A stretch of 64,000 nucleotides of DNA from Paeniglutamicibacter kerguelensis. GTDB lineage: Bacteria > Actinomycetota > Actinomycetes > Actinomycetales > Micrococcaceae. Positions 54,769 through 64,000 of this stretch are shown here, in pieces (the first letter of the stretch is position 1; every line of letters begins with the position of its first letter). Below the pieces are notes generated by a model. It did no database searches and was not told the DNA's origin. It saw only the letters and a program-made list of their open reading frames with translations. Made by a program: the position numbers and the translations under genes. Location of the stretch: positions 1,674,001-1,738,000 of the forward strand of contig NZ_JAGIOF010000001.1 of the NCBI RefSeq assembly GCF_017876535.1. Reading direction: 5' to 3'.

Positions 54769-55328
54769 TAGGAGACACGCCCCAGGTAATCGCCGGTGCG
54801 GGTGTCGACCTTGACCTTGGTGTTCTGCTCGACGAACAGCGGCACCTGGATCTCGACGCCGGTCTCCAGCGTGGCAGGCTTGGTGCCGGCCGAGGAGCGG
54901 TCGCCCTGCAGGCCCGGCTCGGTGTAGGTGATTTCGAGGACGACCGAGGCCGGCAGTTCGATGTACAGCGGTGCGCCTTCGTGCATGGCGATGGTGGCGT
55001 TCTGGTTCTCCAGCATGAAGCCGGCCGAATCGCCGACGACGGTGCCCGGAACGGTGATCTGGTCGTAGTCCGTGAGGTCCATGAACACGTAGTCTTCGCC
55101 GTCCTGGTACAGGTACTGGTAGTCGCGGCGGTCAACGGTTGCGGTTTCGATCTTCGCGCCGGCATTGTAGGTCTTGTCGACGACCTTGCCGGTGAGCACG
55201 TTGCGCATCTTGGTGCGCACGAAGGCGCCGCCCTTGCCCGGCTTCACGTGCTGGAAGTCGATGATGGTCCAGAGCTGGCCCTCGATCTTGAGGACCTGTC
55301 CGTTTTTGATGTCGGTGGTTGAAGCCAC
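54768..55328 (-). CDS. efp: Elongation factor P
   Basis: A 186-residue tRNA-shaped factor that relieves ribosome stalling at polyproline. The three beta-barrel domains are recognisable; the loop that carries the modified residue reads [11 protein letters not shown], with the tip Lys replaced by Gly-Gly next to Lys30, close to the unmodified PGKG type of actinobacteria. Ends with [11 protein letters not shown] 55328 follows a 190-base gap, so efp probably has its own promoter behind the upstream hairpin. Confidence 0.97.
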   Translation of the reverse strand: MASTTDIKNGQVLKIEGQLWTIIDFQHVKPGKGGAFVRTKMRNVLTGKVVDKTYNAGAKIETATVDRRDYQYLYQDGEDYVFMDLTDYDQITVPGTVVGDSAGFMLENQNATIAMHEGAPLYIELPASVVLEITYTEPGLQGDRSSAGTKPATLETGVEIQVPLFVEQNTKVKVDTRTGDYLGRVS

Positions 55329-55518
55329 GATCTACTCATTTCCCGTATGCGCCCGATGCTCCGCCGGCAAGTGTCTGCCGCGGCGGGCGGGGCCACATGA
55401 ATGCGGCCGCCCGGGCGTGTTGTCAAAAATCCAAGATCCAGTTTAGCGCACGGATATGCACCGCCGCTCAATTTTTCTTGGTGATCTGCCAGACCCGCGA
55501 GCCGGCAGAAGTCGTGCG

Positions 55519-55557
55519 GGCCCCGTTTGCCGCACGCGACGTGCGGCAAACAGGGCC
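55519..55557 (-). terminator. Hairpin after the TPR-like gene
   Basis: GGCCCTGTTTGCCGCACG and CGTGCGGCAAACGGGGCC form an 18-base stem with one wobble pair, 11 bases past the stop of the TPR-like gene. It probably ends the aro operon. Confidence 0.85.
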
Positions 55558-55567
55558 GAAGATGCTG

Positions 55568-56179
55568 CTAGAGGGCTTGTTCCGCGGCCTGCGGGGCCAG
55601 GTTTTCGAGGCGCGCCGTCAGCGCCTCCAGGCAACGCCGCGAGGAGTCGATGAGCCGCTCGTCGGCACCCTCGGCCGTGCGCAGGTCCATGGCCTTGCGG
55701 AACCGGGTTGCCGCGGCGCGCAGGTCGCCGCTTTCCACGTATGCCATGCCCAGGTGCTGCTGCAGCACCGATTCGTGTGCGGTGCCGTTGAATTCGCTCA
55801 ACATTGCGCGCAGGCGGTTGGCCGCACGCTGCGGATCGCCCGAGGCCCGGGTCAGCGAGGTGTCAAGCACGCGCATGGCGAAGTTTTGCGGCTCGTTGAA
55901 GCGGGTTTCCGCGACCAGCTCGCTGGCCGCGCGGACGTGGCCGCGGGCCAGCAGCACGACGACCTGCTCGGCGGCGTTGCCGCGGGCCATCGTCTCATCG
56001 GCCAACGCCTCGTCGGAGATGGTCTGGCTCATGGACTCCGGGTCGAAGCGCACGCCTGGGATGCCGGACTCGATGTTGTGGGTCGAGGCCCCGGCGGTGC
56101 TGGAGGTCGGCACCTGCAGGAGTTCCTGGGTGTGCGTCAGCGACTGTGCCATGTCCTGGGTCAATTCCTGGGTGGTCAT
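55568..56179 (-). CDS. TPR-like protein in the aro operon
   Basis: A 203-residue soluble protein. The first 50 residues are polar and likely flexible. The rest is helical with a TPR-like pattern, for example AAEQVVVLLARGHVRAASELV and LQQHLGMAYVESGDLRAAATRFRKA. No catalytic motif. ATG 56179 overlaps the aroB stop as ATGA, so it is translated with the shikimate genes, but nothing in it points to that pathway. Likely a scaffold or adaptor; specific role unknown. Confidence 0.8.
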   Translation of the reverse strand: MTTQELTQDMAQSLTHTQELLQVPTSSTAGASTHNIESGIPGVRFDPESMSQTISDEALADETMARGNAAEQVVVLLARGHVRAASELVAETRFNEPQNFAMRVLDTSLTRASGDPQRAANRLRAMLSEFNGTAHESVLQQHLGMAYVESGDLRAAATRFRKAMDLRTAEGADERLIDSSRRCLEALTARLENLAPQAAEQAL

Positions 56180-57267
56180 TCGGCAATCTCCTGGTAGGCG
56201 GCGAAGAGCAGCGAGGTGTCCGGCACATCGAGGATGCGCGGGTGGCCGATCTCGTCGAGCACCACAAAGCGCAACAGGTCCCCGCGGGTCTTCTTGTCGC
56301 GGCGCATGCCGTCAAGCAGCGAGCTCCAGCGGTCCCCGCGGTACGTCGTGGGCAGGCCCAGGGACTTGAGGATCGACACGTGGCGGTCGGCCACGGCATC
56401 GGAGGTCTTGCCGACGGTGCGGCCCAGCTCGGCGGCGAAGGCCATGCCGATCGAGACGGCGGCACCGTGGCGCATCGAGTAGCGCTCGGCCAGCTCGATG
56501 GCGTGGCCCAGCGTGTGGCCGTAGTTCAGGAACTCGCGCTCCCCCGCTTCGCGCAGGTCCGAGGAGACTACCCGGGCCTTCACGGCGATGGAACGCTCGA
56601 TGAGTTCGCGCAGGCGGGCCGAACCGGCCGTGGTTGCATCCGCCGGGTCCTCTTCAATAAGTTCCAGGATGCGCTCGTCGGCGATGAAGCCGCACTTCAC
56701 GACCTCGGCCATGCCGGTGACAAGCTCGTTCTTGGGCAGCGTGGCCAGGGTGTCGAGGTCCACCAGCACTCCGGCCGGCGGGTGGAAGGCGCCGACGAGG
56801 TTCTTGCCCTCGGCGGTGTTGATGCCGGTCTTGCCGCCCACGGAGGCATCGACCATGCCCAACAGCGAGGTGGGGATGTGTACCACCTTCACGCCGCGCA
56901 GCCAGGTGGCCGCGACGAAGCCGGCAAGGTCGGTGACGGCGCCGCCGCCGACGGCGACGATCGCGTCGGAGCGGGTGAAGTCGTTCTGGCCGAGCACCTG
57001 CCAGCAGAACGCAGCAACCTGGATGTGCTTGCCCTCTTCGGCGTCGGGGATCTCGGCGGAGAATGCCGCGTAGCCGGCTGCCGCGAGGTCTTCCTTGACC
57101 GTGTCGCCGGTGCTTCGCAGGGCGCGCGGGTGGATGACCATGACGCGCTTGACGCGTTCGCCGAGGATGCCGGGCAGGCGTCCGAGCAGGCCGTTGCCGA
57201 CGATGACGTCGTAGTTCTCGGCCGGGGCCGATCCGGTGACGTGGATCGTCGTGGGCGCGGGGTTCAT
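56176..57267 (-). CDS. aroB: 3-dehydroquinate synthase
   Basis: A 363-residue NAD-dependent enzyme, second step of the shikimate pathway, converting DAHP to dehydroquinate. Signatures are AIVAVGGGAVTDLAGFVAAT, IPTSLLGMVDASVGGKTGIN and the metal-binding NYGHTLGHAIE. I chose ATG 57267 with GGAGG seven bases upstream; the open frame to 57297 adds nothing conserved. aroK ends 174 bases upstream, a loose spacing for this operon. Confidence 0.97.
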   Translation of the reverse strand: MNPAPTTIHVTGSAPAENYDVIVGNGLLGRLPGILGERVKRVMVIHPRALRSTGDTVKEDLAAAGYAAFSAEIPDAEEGKHIQVAAFCWQVLGQNDFTRSDAIVAVGGGAVTDLAGFVAATWLRGVKVVHIPTSLLGMVDASVGGKTGINTAEGKNLVGAFHPPAGVLVDLDTLATLPKNELVTGMAEVVKCGFIADERILELIEEDPADATTAGSARLRELIERSIAVKARVVSSDLREAGEREFLNYGHTLGHAIELAERYSMRHGAAVSIGMAFAAELGRTVGKTSDAVADRHVSILKSLGLPTTYRGDRWSSLLDGMRRDKKTRGDLLRFVVLDEIGHPRILDVPDTSLLFAAYQEIAE

Positions 57268-57441
57268 CGTAGGTCCTCCAAGTGCTGCGTAGCGCACATG
57301 CCCATCCGCGTGCCGCGGGAAGGTGTGTGCGTGAGTGATAACGCGTCGTCCGAAACGGGGCGACTCTTAGCAGTTGGACCGAAACGCGATGTCCCGGTCC
57401 AACAGATTAAGCGTATGTGTTTCTGCACGCGAGATGGTGTT

Positions 57442-58026
57442 TCAGTGTCCAGTATCACGGTAGGCGGTGACGATTGCCTCCGCGATTTCGGCAGGGCCAA
57501 GGGTACGCGTGTCGATGCGCAGGTCAGCGCACTTCTCGTAGGTGTCGGCCCTTTCGGCAAAGATCCGCGACCAGCTCTCAAGCGCTTCGGCTGCGCGGGA
57601 TTCCGCATCCGCGCAGACGCCGTCCGGCGTGTTGCCGGCGGCCGCGCCGGCAAGCAGCGGGCGCGTTGTGTCCCCGTCGATCCGGTGCGCGACCGTGGCC
57701 GCATCCGTGTACAGGTACACGGTGAAGCCCTCGGCCAGGATGCGTTGGTTCTCCGGCGCCAGCACCGCTCCCCCGCCGGTGGCAACCACCAGCGGGGCCG
57801 GGCCGGCGGCGCGGGACGATTCAGCCGCTCCGCGCAGCGCCTCGGTTTCAAGGCCGCGGAATCCGGCCTCCCCGCGGCTTGCAAAGATCTCCGGGATCGG
57901 GCCGTGGTCGCGGACCACCAGCGCGTCGGTGTCCAGCGCCTGGGTGTCAAGCAGCCGGGCCAGCTCCGCGCCAACAGCACTCTTGCCGCTGGCCATCGGC
58001 CCGATCAGGAAGATCGTGCGGGTCAT
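57442..58026 (-). CDS. aroK: Shikimate kinase
   Basis: A 194-residue P-loop kinase phosphorylating shikimate at O3. Walker A is [13 protein letters not shown] near residue 8; the Asp and Arg of the shikimate site lie in [12 protein letters not shown] and [11 protein letters not shown], and the third motif is [10 protein letters not shown]. The ATG overlaps the aroC stop as ATGA. The C-terminal 30 residues are longer than in the shortest family members. Confidence 0.96.
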   Translation of the reverse strand: MTRTIFLIGPMASGKSAVGAELARLLDTQALDTDALVVRDHGPIPEIFASRGEAGFRGLETEALRGAAESSRAAGPAPLVVATGGGAVLAPENQRILAEGFTVYLYTDAATVAHRIDGDTTRPLLAGAAAGNTPDGVCADAESRAAEALESWSRIFAERADTYEKCADLRIDTRTLGPAEIAEAIVTAYRDTGH

Positions 58027-59225
58027 GGACGGCGGACCGAACCCAGGGATTCGGGGATGGCGTCCAGGTAGGTTTCCATGTTGCGCTTGACCTCGGTCAG
58101 CGAATCGCCGCCGAACTTCTCCAGCATGGCCTGGGCAAGCACCAAGGCGACCATGGCCTCGGCGACGACGCCCGCGGCCGGAACGGCACAGACGTCCGAA
58201 CGCTGGTGGTGTGCCGTGGTGGCCTCGCCGGTGGAGGTGTCAATGGTGCGCAGGGCGCGCGGCACGGTGGCGATCGGCTTCATGGCCGCGCGGACGCGCA
58301 GGACGTCGCCGATGCTCATGCCGCCCTCGATGCCGCCGGCCTTGTTGCCCGAGCGGTCGATGACGCCGTCCTCGCCACGCACGATCTCGTCGTGTGCGGC
58401 CGAGCCGCGGCGCGATGCGGTGAGGAAGCCGTCGCCGACCTCGACGCCCTTGATGGCCTGGATGCCCATCAGGGCCGCGGCCAGGCGTGCATCAAGCCGA
58501 CGGTCCCAGTGCACGTAGGAGCCCAAACCCGGGGGAAGGTTGTAGGCCAGGACCTCGACGATGCCGCCGAGGGTCTCGCCCTCCTTGTGGGCTGCGTCGA
58601 CCTCGCCGACCATGGCCGCGGAGGTGTCTGCGTCAAAGCAGCGCAGCGGGTCGGCGTCGAGGGCCATGACATCGGAGGCGCGCGGCAGCGGCGAACCCTC
58701 CGGCGAGGAGACGGTGCCGACGGACACGGTGTGCGAAACCAGTTCCACGCCCAGCTGGGCCAGGAAGTTCGCGGCAACGGATCCCAGTGCCACGCGGGCA
58801 GCGGTTTCGCGCGCGGAGGCACGCTCCAGCACCGGGCGGGCGTCGTCGAAACCATACTTCTGCATGCCGGTGAAGTCGGCGTGACCGGGGCGCGGGCGGG
58901 TCAACGGCGCGTTGCGCGCCATCGAAGCCAGTTCCTCGGGGTCGACCTCATCCGGGTTCATGACCTTGGCCCACTTGGGCCATTCGGTGTTGCCCACCTC
59001 GATGGCCACGGGTCCGCCCTGGGTCAGCCCATGGCGCACACCGCCCATGAAGGAGACCTCGTCCTGCTCAAACTTCATACGGGCGCCGCGGCCATAGCCA
59101 AGGCGGCGGCGTGCCAGGGCATCGCGCACATCCTGTGAAGAGATGGCAATGCCCGCGGGCAGTCCCTCGATAATTCCAACCAATGCGGGGCCATGTGATT
59201 CGCCCGCCGTCAACCAACGCAACAT
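58023..59225 (-). CDS. aroC: Chorismate synthase
   Basis: A 400-residue FMN-dependent enzyme making chorismate from EPSP. Family signatures are [20 protein letters not shown] near the start, [35 protein letters not shown] and [25 protein letters not shown] 59225 (MLRWLTAG) is the usual start; ATG 59234 is possible. aroE lies 32 bases upstream. Confidence 0.97.
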   Translation of the reverse strand: MLRWLTAGESHGPALVGIIEGLPAGIAISSQDVRDALARRRLGYGRGARMKFEQDEVSFMGGVRHGLTQGGPVAIEVGNTEWPKWAKVMNPDEVDPEELASMARNAPLTRPRPGHADFTGMQKYGFDDARPVLERASARETAARVALGSVAANFLAQLGVELVSHTVSVGTVSSPEGSPLPRASDVMALDADPLRCFDADTSAAMVGEVDAAHKEGETLGGIVEVLAYNLPPGLGSYVHWDRRLDARLAAALMGIQAIKGVEVGDGFLTASRRGSAAHDEIVRGEDGVIDRSGNKAGGIEGGMSIGDVLRVRAAMKPIATVPRALRTIDTSTGEATTAHHQRSDVCAVPAAGVVAEAMVALVLAQAMLEKFGGDSLTEVKRNMETYLDAIPESLGSVRRP

Positions 59226-59257
59226 GCTCTCCATCCTGCCATGTCCCCGCGGCCCGA

Positions 59258-60154
59258 TCAGGGCCGGGGCACGCCCACTGCGTCGCACATCACATTTGTG
59301 ACGCGCCCCCAGTCGGCAACTTGAATTCCAGAAAAAAGCTTGACCTGCTCCACGCCCTGGTGGACCAGCATGCTCAGCCCGGAAACGACCAAACCACCGG
59401 CCGCTTCCCAGGCGTTGGCAAGCGCGGAGGGCCATGGATCGTAGGCCACGTCCAGGAGCACGGCGCCGGGCTTGATGACGCCAGCGCCAAGGCCAAGGAC
59501 CTGCACCCAGGAATCCGCGGCATGTGCCGGAAGGGTGGAAATCACCGCATCGTAGCCCGGCAGGCGCGGCGCAGCCTCCGTGTAGGGCAACGCGGTTGCC
59601 CTAAGACCGAGGATCCCGGCGAGCTTGAGCGCGTCGTGCGCACGCTCCGGGTTGCGCACCAGCAGGTCCACGTGGCCCGCACCCATCAGGGCACACGCCT
59701 CGAGCGCGGCAAGCGCGGTGTTGCCGTTTCCGAGGATTGCGATCCTTTGGCCGGCGGCCGCGGGGGAATCCGTTCCCAGGTCAACGCCGAGTGCCCGGAT
59801 TATGCCTTCGACGTCGGTGTTTTCGGCAAGCAGCCGCACTCCGCCCGCGTCCCGGGACACGACGATGGTGTTCAGGGCCCCGAGCCGGCGAACCCGCTCC
59901 GAGGGCTCGTCGACGTACGGGATCAGCGCGTCCTTCATCGGCATCGTGACCGAAACCCCGACCCAGCCGGGTTCGGTGCGCAGGCGCTCGGCGAACTGCG
60001 CCGCCTGCTCCGGGAGCACATCGATGGCCGTGTAGTCGATCTGCACGCCGAGCTCGCGGTACGCGGTGGAATGCAGCAGCGGGGAACGCGAATGCCCGAT
60101 CGGGTGGCCCAGCACCGCGGCGCGCGCGCCGGGTGCCGGGTGCCCCCCGGTCAC
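59258..60154 (-). CDS. aroE: Shikimate dehydrogenase
   Basis: A 298-residue NADP-dependent oxidoreductase reducing 3-dehydroshikimate. The substrate-binding motif is [19 protein letters not shown], the catalytic Lys lies in [11 protein letters not shown], and the nucleotide-binding glycines in [16 protein letters not shown]. In typical AroE the latter reads GAGGA and here it is GNGNT, so cofactor use may differ slightly. The GTG at 60154 overlaps the mltG stop as GTGA. Confidence 0.93.
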   Translation of the reverse strand: MTGGHPAPGARAAVLGHPIGHSRSPLLHSTAYRELGVQIDYTAIDVLPEQAAQFAERLRTEPGWVGVSVTMPMKDALIPYVDEPSERVRRLGALNTIVVSRDAGGVRLLAENTDVEGIIRALGVDLGTDSPAAAGQRIAILGNGNTALAALEACALMGAGHVDLLVRNPERAHDALKLAGILGLRATALPYTEAAPRLPGYDAVISTLPAHAADSWVQVLGLGAGVIKPGAVLLDVAYDPWPSALANAWEAAGGLVVSGLSMLVHQGVEQVKLFSGIQVADWGRVTNVMCDAVGVPRP

Positions 60155-62352
60155 TTGCAGACGTCCGTGTTGGCCGCGCACCAGGCGCGGAACTCGTTCT
60201 GGTTGACCTGGTGTTCGCGGTAGGTCTTGGCGAACTTCGTTTCACCGGTGTTGGTGTTTACCGTCACCCAGTAGTAGTAGTCGTTGGCCTGCGGGTTCGC
60301 GGCCGCCTTGATGGCCGAGGTGCCCGGGGATCCGATCGGCGTCGGGGGCAGGCCCTTGTGGACGTAGGAGTTGTATGGGTTGCCAGCGTCCTGCTTTTCC
60401 TCCGGGGTGAAGTGCAGGGTGAAGCGGTCAAGCCCGTAGATGACGGTGGAGTCGACCTGCAACAACCCGTTGGTCTCGGTGTTGTTGGCGTGCAGGCGGT
60501 TCTCCATCGCGCCGGCAACCGTTCCGTAGTCGTCGGGACGGGCCTCCGCCTGCAGGATCGAGGCGATGGTCAGCACCCGGTACTGCTCCGCCGGATCCGT
60601 GATGCCCTCGTCCGCCAGCGCCTTCTTGGAGGCGTCGACCATCAGCTGCAGCACCGACTTGGCATCGGAATCAAGCGGGAATCGGTATTCGCCCGGGTGC
60701 AGGAAGCCCTCGAGGCTCTTCACGTTGCCCTTGATGCCGAAGGCCGCGGGGTCCCCGGCGAGGGATTCCAGCGAGGCCTGCGGCAGGCCCGTGGCCTTGG
60801 AAATCTCTTCCAGGACCGCCGGCATGCGGGTGTTCTGCTTGATCGCCACGTAGCCGACCTTTTCCGGACCCTCGCCGATCAGGATCGTGGCGGCGTCCAG
60901 GGCGGGCATCTGCATGCGCAGGTCGTACTTGCCGGGGTGGATTTCACGGTTTTCCGTTTCCACCATCTGGACAGCCTCGAGGAAGAGCTTGTCGCTGGCG
61001 ACAATGTCCTGCGAGACAAGGGCACGGCCGATCTGCTGGGGTCCCCAGCCGGACTTGACCTCGAAACTGACGGTTGCCCCGCCCGGCGCGGGGTAATCCT
61101 TGGGGTTCAGCTTGGCCACGACGCCCTGCAGAACTATCACGACGCCGAAAATCACTGCGCAGAAGCCCAGCAGCACGGCTACCATCACCGCGTTGCGGCG
61201 GCGGCGACGGCGTTTGCGAAGTGCCCGGTCCGCCGCGGTCGGACCGCTGAGGAACAGGCTCTCCCGCCCGCCACCCTGGGCGACAGGTTCGGGCTCCGCG
61301 TATTGATGCTCGTGGGGTTCGGGGAGGTACTCGTCCCCCTCGTAGTGGTAGTCGTGCGAGACGTCTCCGGGCGCTGCCTCGTAGGCCGCCCCGTAGGCGA
61401 CGGGTGCCGGCGTTTCTGGGTCGGTCCAGGCGTCGGGGACTTCCTCGAAACCTGCTTCGTAGCCGTGGAGGTGGGAGACGGGTTCTTCATGGGGCTCGGC
61501 GGCGCGCCCTTCGGCAACGTCGGCCTCGGCGGCCGGGAATGCAGGGAGTTGCGCCTCGGGGGCCGGGACCTCGAGCACAGGCTCCACGGACTGCCCGAAA
61601 GCCGGCTCGAAGTTCGGGTCCTGGATCGAATCGGCCTTGCCGGGACGCGGTTCACTGCCCGCGGCATGGTCCCGGTGCGAGAGGATGTCGTTGAAACTCA
61701 TGGCCGCGTGTTCGCGGGCGTCCCAGCGCGGGCCTGCCGGATCCGCCGCCGGTGCGGCTGGAGGCTCCTGGATCGCAGGTTCTGCGGGGGCTTCGGCCAG
61801 GGCTTTCGGCTGGGAAACCGTCGGCGAAACCGGCGGAGCGGCAAGGTGGTCCTGGTCGAAGGGGCCACCTGCATCCGCGGCGGTCTCCGGGGCACGGCCG
61901 CCGGCTGCGGATGCGGTGGCGGAGGGCGCGAAGTAGTGCGCCGAATCCGGGGTCACGGCGCTGCGGCCGGAGGCGGTGCGGGCCCGGCGGGGACCTGCGG
62001 CGTTGGCGCGCAGCGTTTCACGCACACGTTCCGCGGCGGCGCGTTGCGCCTCGATGGCTTCGGAGCGGGCGCGCTGGGCGCCTTCGGTCCGGGCGCGCTG
62101 GGCCGCGGCAACGGCCTGGGCGCGCTGCGCCTCAGCGGCGAGCTGCGCCTCGGTCGGAGCGACAGGCTCGCCCTCAAGGGCCTCCGCCGCGGAAGCGGCA
62201 GAGGCGGCCGAGTGGGCGGAACCCGACTCGGCGAACGGTGCAACAGGGTCGTCCCCGCCGGCTTCCTCCCGTTGACGGGCCGCTCGTGCGGCGCGTCGCG
62301 GTGAAACCTCGTTCTCGTGGCGCGAGGAATCGAAGGACGATTCGTTAGTCAT
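60151..62352 (-). CDS. mltG: Endolytic transglycosylase MltG with long cytosolic extension
   Basis: A 733-residue protein. The C-terminal 350 residues are a YceG-like domain that cuts nascent peptidoglycan; the catalytic Glu is in LTIASILQAEARPDDY. One transmembrane helix (NAVMVAVLLGFCAVIFGVVIVL, about residues 390-412) precedes it. The first 380 residues are cytosolic, Ala/Glu/Arg/Pro-rich, with a likely coiled coil around AEAQRAQAVAAAQRARTEGA. This extension is more than twice the usual length. ATG 62352 has GGGAG upstream. Operon with aroE by overlap, 172 bases behind ruvX. Confidence 0.93.
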   Translation of the reverse strand: MTNESSFDSSRHENEVSPRRAARAARQREEAGGDDPVAPFAESGSAHSAASAASAAEALEGEPVAPTEAQLAAEAQRAQAVAAAQRARTEGAQRARSEAIEAQRAAAERVRETLRANAAGPRRARTASGRSAVTPDSAHYFAPSATASAAGGRAPETAADAGGPFDQDHLAAPPVSPTVSQPKALAEAPAEPAIQEPPAAPAADPAGPRWDAREHAAMSFNDILSHRDHAAGSEPRPGKADSIQDPNFEPAFGQSVEPVLEVPAPEAQLPAFPAAEADVAEGRAAEPHEEPVSHLHGYEAGFEEVPDAWTDPETPAPVAYGAAYEAAPGDVSHDYHYEGDEYLPEPHEHQYAEPEPVAQGGGRESLFLSGPTAADRALRKRRRRRRNAVMVAVLLGFCAVIFGVVIVLQGVVAKLNPKDYPAPGGATVSFEVKSGWGPQQIGRALVSQDIVASDKLFLEAVQMVETENREIHPGKYDLRMQMPALDAATILIGEGPEKVGYVAIKQNTRMPAVLEEISKATGLPQASLESLAGDPAAFGIKGNVKSLEGFLHPGEYRFPLDSDAKSVLQLMVDASKKALADEGITDPAEQYRVLTIASILQAEARPDDYGTVAGAMENRLHANNTETNGLLQVDSTVIYGLDRFTLHFTPEEKQDAGNPYNSYVHKGLPPTPIGSPGTSAIKAAANPQANDYYYWVTVNTNTGETKFAKTYREHQVNQNEFRAWCAANTDVCK

Positions 62353-62524
62353 GCGGTGTTCTCCCTTGCCCGCGGGCAACGTAGTAGCCGTGGGACGACG
62401 GAGGCCCACCTGTTCAGCTTTTTGAGATGTGACCTGATCGTAACCTAAAAGTGACGCGTCATGCAGATCGTTTCCTGCGCGGGTGCGGACGCGCCGTGCG
62501 TGATCAACAGCGGAATTGTGGTCC

Positions 62525-63013
62525 TTAGGATACATCGCCGAACCCGGAATCCGCGGGGAAAACCAGCTGCCCGGGGGCAAACTGGCCGTGTCGGCGCATT
62601 TCAAGCACCTGTTGGAGAATCTCCACCGCGGCTACCTGGTCGACAACCGATCGGTGCTTTCGCCCGTCCAAACCGGCCTCGCGCAGGGACCTGTGCGCGC
62701 TGACGGTGGTCAGCCGCTCATCGACGAGACGCACCTCCACGCCCAGGGAGGCCCGGGCCAGAGCATTAGCCAATTCGTCGGCATAATCCCGTGCCATGGT
62801 CGTCGAAGCGGTCTCCCCGCCGGAGAGCGAACGCGGCAGGCCGACAAACACTTGCCTGACCTCGCGCTCAGCGGCGAGTTTCACCAACACCGAAATGTCG
62901 CTGTTCTTCTTCGCGTCGCGCTTCAGCGTTTTCACCGGAGTCGCAAGCATGCCGTCGGGATCGCTGGCCGCGACGCCGACGCGGGCCATGCCCACGTCGA
63001 CGCCGAGCAGCAC
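62525..63013 (-). CDS. ruvX: Holliday junction resolvase-like RuvX/YqgF
   Basis: A 162-residue RNase-H-fold protein. The first acidic motif is LLGVDVGMARVGVAASD, followed by FVGLPRSLSGGETAS and RLVDERLTTVSAHRSL; the last Asp lies in HRSVVDQVAAVEIL. The family acts in 16S rRNA 5'-end processing and possibly junction resolution. GTG 63013 is the only in-frame start after the alaS stop and has a poor ribosome site, so it may depend on coupling to alaS, 26 bases upstream. Confidence 0.93.
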   Translation of the reverse strand: MLLGVDVGMARVGVAASDPDGMLATPVKTLKRDAKKNSDISVLVKLAAEREVRQVFVGLPRSLSGGETASTTMARDYADELANALARASLGVEVRLVDERLTTVSAHRSLREAGLDGRKHRSVVDQVAAVEILQQVLEMRRHGQFAPGQLVFPADSGFGDVS

Positions 63014-63039
63014 CCCGCGTGCGGGGTTTGTTGCCGAAG

Positions 63040-64000
63040 TTATGACAGGTCCTGGATCGAGCGGATCATCGCCTCGATGGCCTCGGACGTCTTGGTGACG
63101 TCCTGGCCACCGCCCTGGGCGAGGTCGTCCTTGCCGCCGCCGCCGCCGCCGAGGATCTTCGCGGCGGTGCGCACCAGCGCGCCGGCCTTGACGCCCTTGG
63201 TGCGGGCGGCCTCGTTGGTGGCAACCAGCACGATCGGGCGTCCGTTGGAGGCGCCGGTGAGTGCGACGGTCGAGGCCTCGGAGCCCAGGCGGTCGCGCAG
63301 GTCCAGTGCCAGGGTGCGCAGCCCGTCGGCGGAGGAAACCTCGCCGGCATCGTGCGCCAGGACGCGGACGCCGTTGATGTCGCGGGCCTGGGCCACCAGG
63401 GTGCCGGCCTGGGCGGCCAGCTGCGCGGTGCGCAGGCGCTCGAGTTCCTTTTCCGCGTTCTTCAGCTTCGCGACGGTGTCGGTGATGCGCTCGTTGAGCT
63501 GCGCCGCCGGGACGCGGAACATCGCGGAGAGCTCCGAGACCAGCGCGCGCTCGGCGGCACCGTGGCGGAAGGCTTCCATGCCGACCAGCGCCTCAACGCG
63601 GCGGTTGCCCGAACCGACAGATGCCTCGCCCAGCAGGGTCAGCGAACCGATCTGCGCGGTGGCGTCCACGTGGGTGCCGCCGCAGAGTTCGCGGCTCCAG
63701 GCCCCGTTGATCTCCACCATGCGCACGGTGTTGCCGTACTTCTCGCCGAACAGGCTCATGGCGCCAGCGGCGCGGGCCTCGGCCAGCGGCATGACGTTGG
63801 TCAGCACCTGGTGGTTGTTGCGGATGGAGAGGTTGACGACCTCTTCGATCTCGTTGCGGGCCGCGGCGGAGAGCGCCTCGGACCAGGAGAAGTCGAAGCG
63901 CAGGTAGCCGGCCTTGTTGAAGGAGCCGGACTGCAGCGCGTCCGGGCCAAGGATCTCGTGCAGCGCGGCGTGGACCAGGTGGGTGGCGGAGTGCGCCTGC
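63040..64000 (-). CDS. alaS: Alanyl-tRNA synthetase, C-terminal part (5' end outside window)
   Basis: The last 320 codons of alaS. The editing domain shows HSATHLVHAALHEILGPDAL (HxxxH zinc ligands) and RELCGGTHVDATAQIG (CxxxH ligands); the C-terminal oligomerisation domain with the Gly-rich GGGGGGKDDLAQGGGQ ends the protein, as in the whole family. The class II catalytic domain lies beyond the window edge. alaS-ruvX-mltG-aroE is the usual actinobacterial order. Confidence 0.97.
   Translation of the reverse strand, partial: QAHSATHLVHAALHEILGPDALQSGSFNKAGYLRFDFSWSEALSAAARNEIEEVVNLSIRNNHQVLTNVMPLAEARAAGAMSLFGEKYGNTVRMVEINGAWSRELCGGTHVDATAQIGSLTLLGEASVGSGNRRVEALVGMEAFRHGAAERALVSELSAMFRVPAAQLNERITDTVAKLKNAEKELERLRTAQLAAQAGTLVAQARDINGVRVLAHDAGEVSSADGLRTLALDLRDRLGSEASTVALTGASNGRPIVLVATNEAARTKGVKAGALVRTAAKILGGGGGGKDDLAQGGGQDVTKTSEAIEAMIRSIQDLS

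Noticed and set aside
60133..62304. A 723-codon + strand open frame
   Set aside because: Antisense shadow of mltG, whose catalytic domain is clear.

Overview
The window is a GC-rich stretch of an actinobacterial chromosome. Gene content and order point to Micrococcaceae, close to Arthrobacter or Paeniglutamicibacter. Indicators are an actinobacterial integration host factor (mihF) beside gmk and rpoZ, a PriA without helicase motifs, DUF3097, the order hrcA-dnaJ-rsmE, frequent GTG/TTG starts, and ATGA/GTGA/TAGTG coupling of neighbouring genes. The genus is inferred from layout and not proven. No tRNA, rRNA, CRISPR array, prophage or biosynthetic cluster was seen.

Layout. 1-7245: a leftward block of a CorC/HlyC-type membrane protein (cut by the window edge), ybeY, phoH, rsmE, dnaJ and hrcA, headed by a CIRCE operator and interrupted by one rightward GerMN lipoprotein gene with a two-way terminator. 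7359-18987: DUF3097 and DUF4870 genes, then hemW and lepA, a PemK-like gene, rpsT, a PAP2 phosphatase, and a leftward competence/replication block (comEA, then comEC and holA joined in one unbroken reading frame). 19277-25120: a DUF2188 protein, a DHA2-type exporter, a DegV lipid-binding protein and leuS with hairpins in its leader. 25251-30850: a glycerol catabolic cluster (glpK, glpF, glpD) with a divergent SorC-type regulator and a palindromic candidate operator.

30918-33525 is a decayed accessory patch: an IS1182-like transposase broken by frameshifts, an unrecognised membrane protein, a fragment of an ABC ATPase with a mutated Walker A, and a 13-G run. 33526-36674 holds an alpha/beta hydrolase facing priA.

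36985-64000 is a long leftward housekeeping region. It holds metK, coaBC, rpoZ, gmk and mihF, then the pyrimidine operon (pyrR-pyrB-pyrC-PH-like-carA-carB-pyrF). After a rightward PrsW pair and a divergent M16-like protease come nusB and efp, the shikimate operon (aroE, aroC, aroK, aroB plus a TPR-like gene), mltG, ruvX and the 3' part of alaS.

Most genes are ordinary core genes. The points worth a second look are the comEC-holA fusion frame, a possible TOPRIM-like signature in DUF3097, the M16-like protein with a possible C-terminal PH-like domain flanked by copies of the nusB terminator sequence, the repeat-rich segment between metK and priA, the duplicated-domain protein after prsW, and palindromes upstream of mihF and at the glp regulator. 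I found no convincing case for a wholly new multi-gene system.
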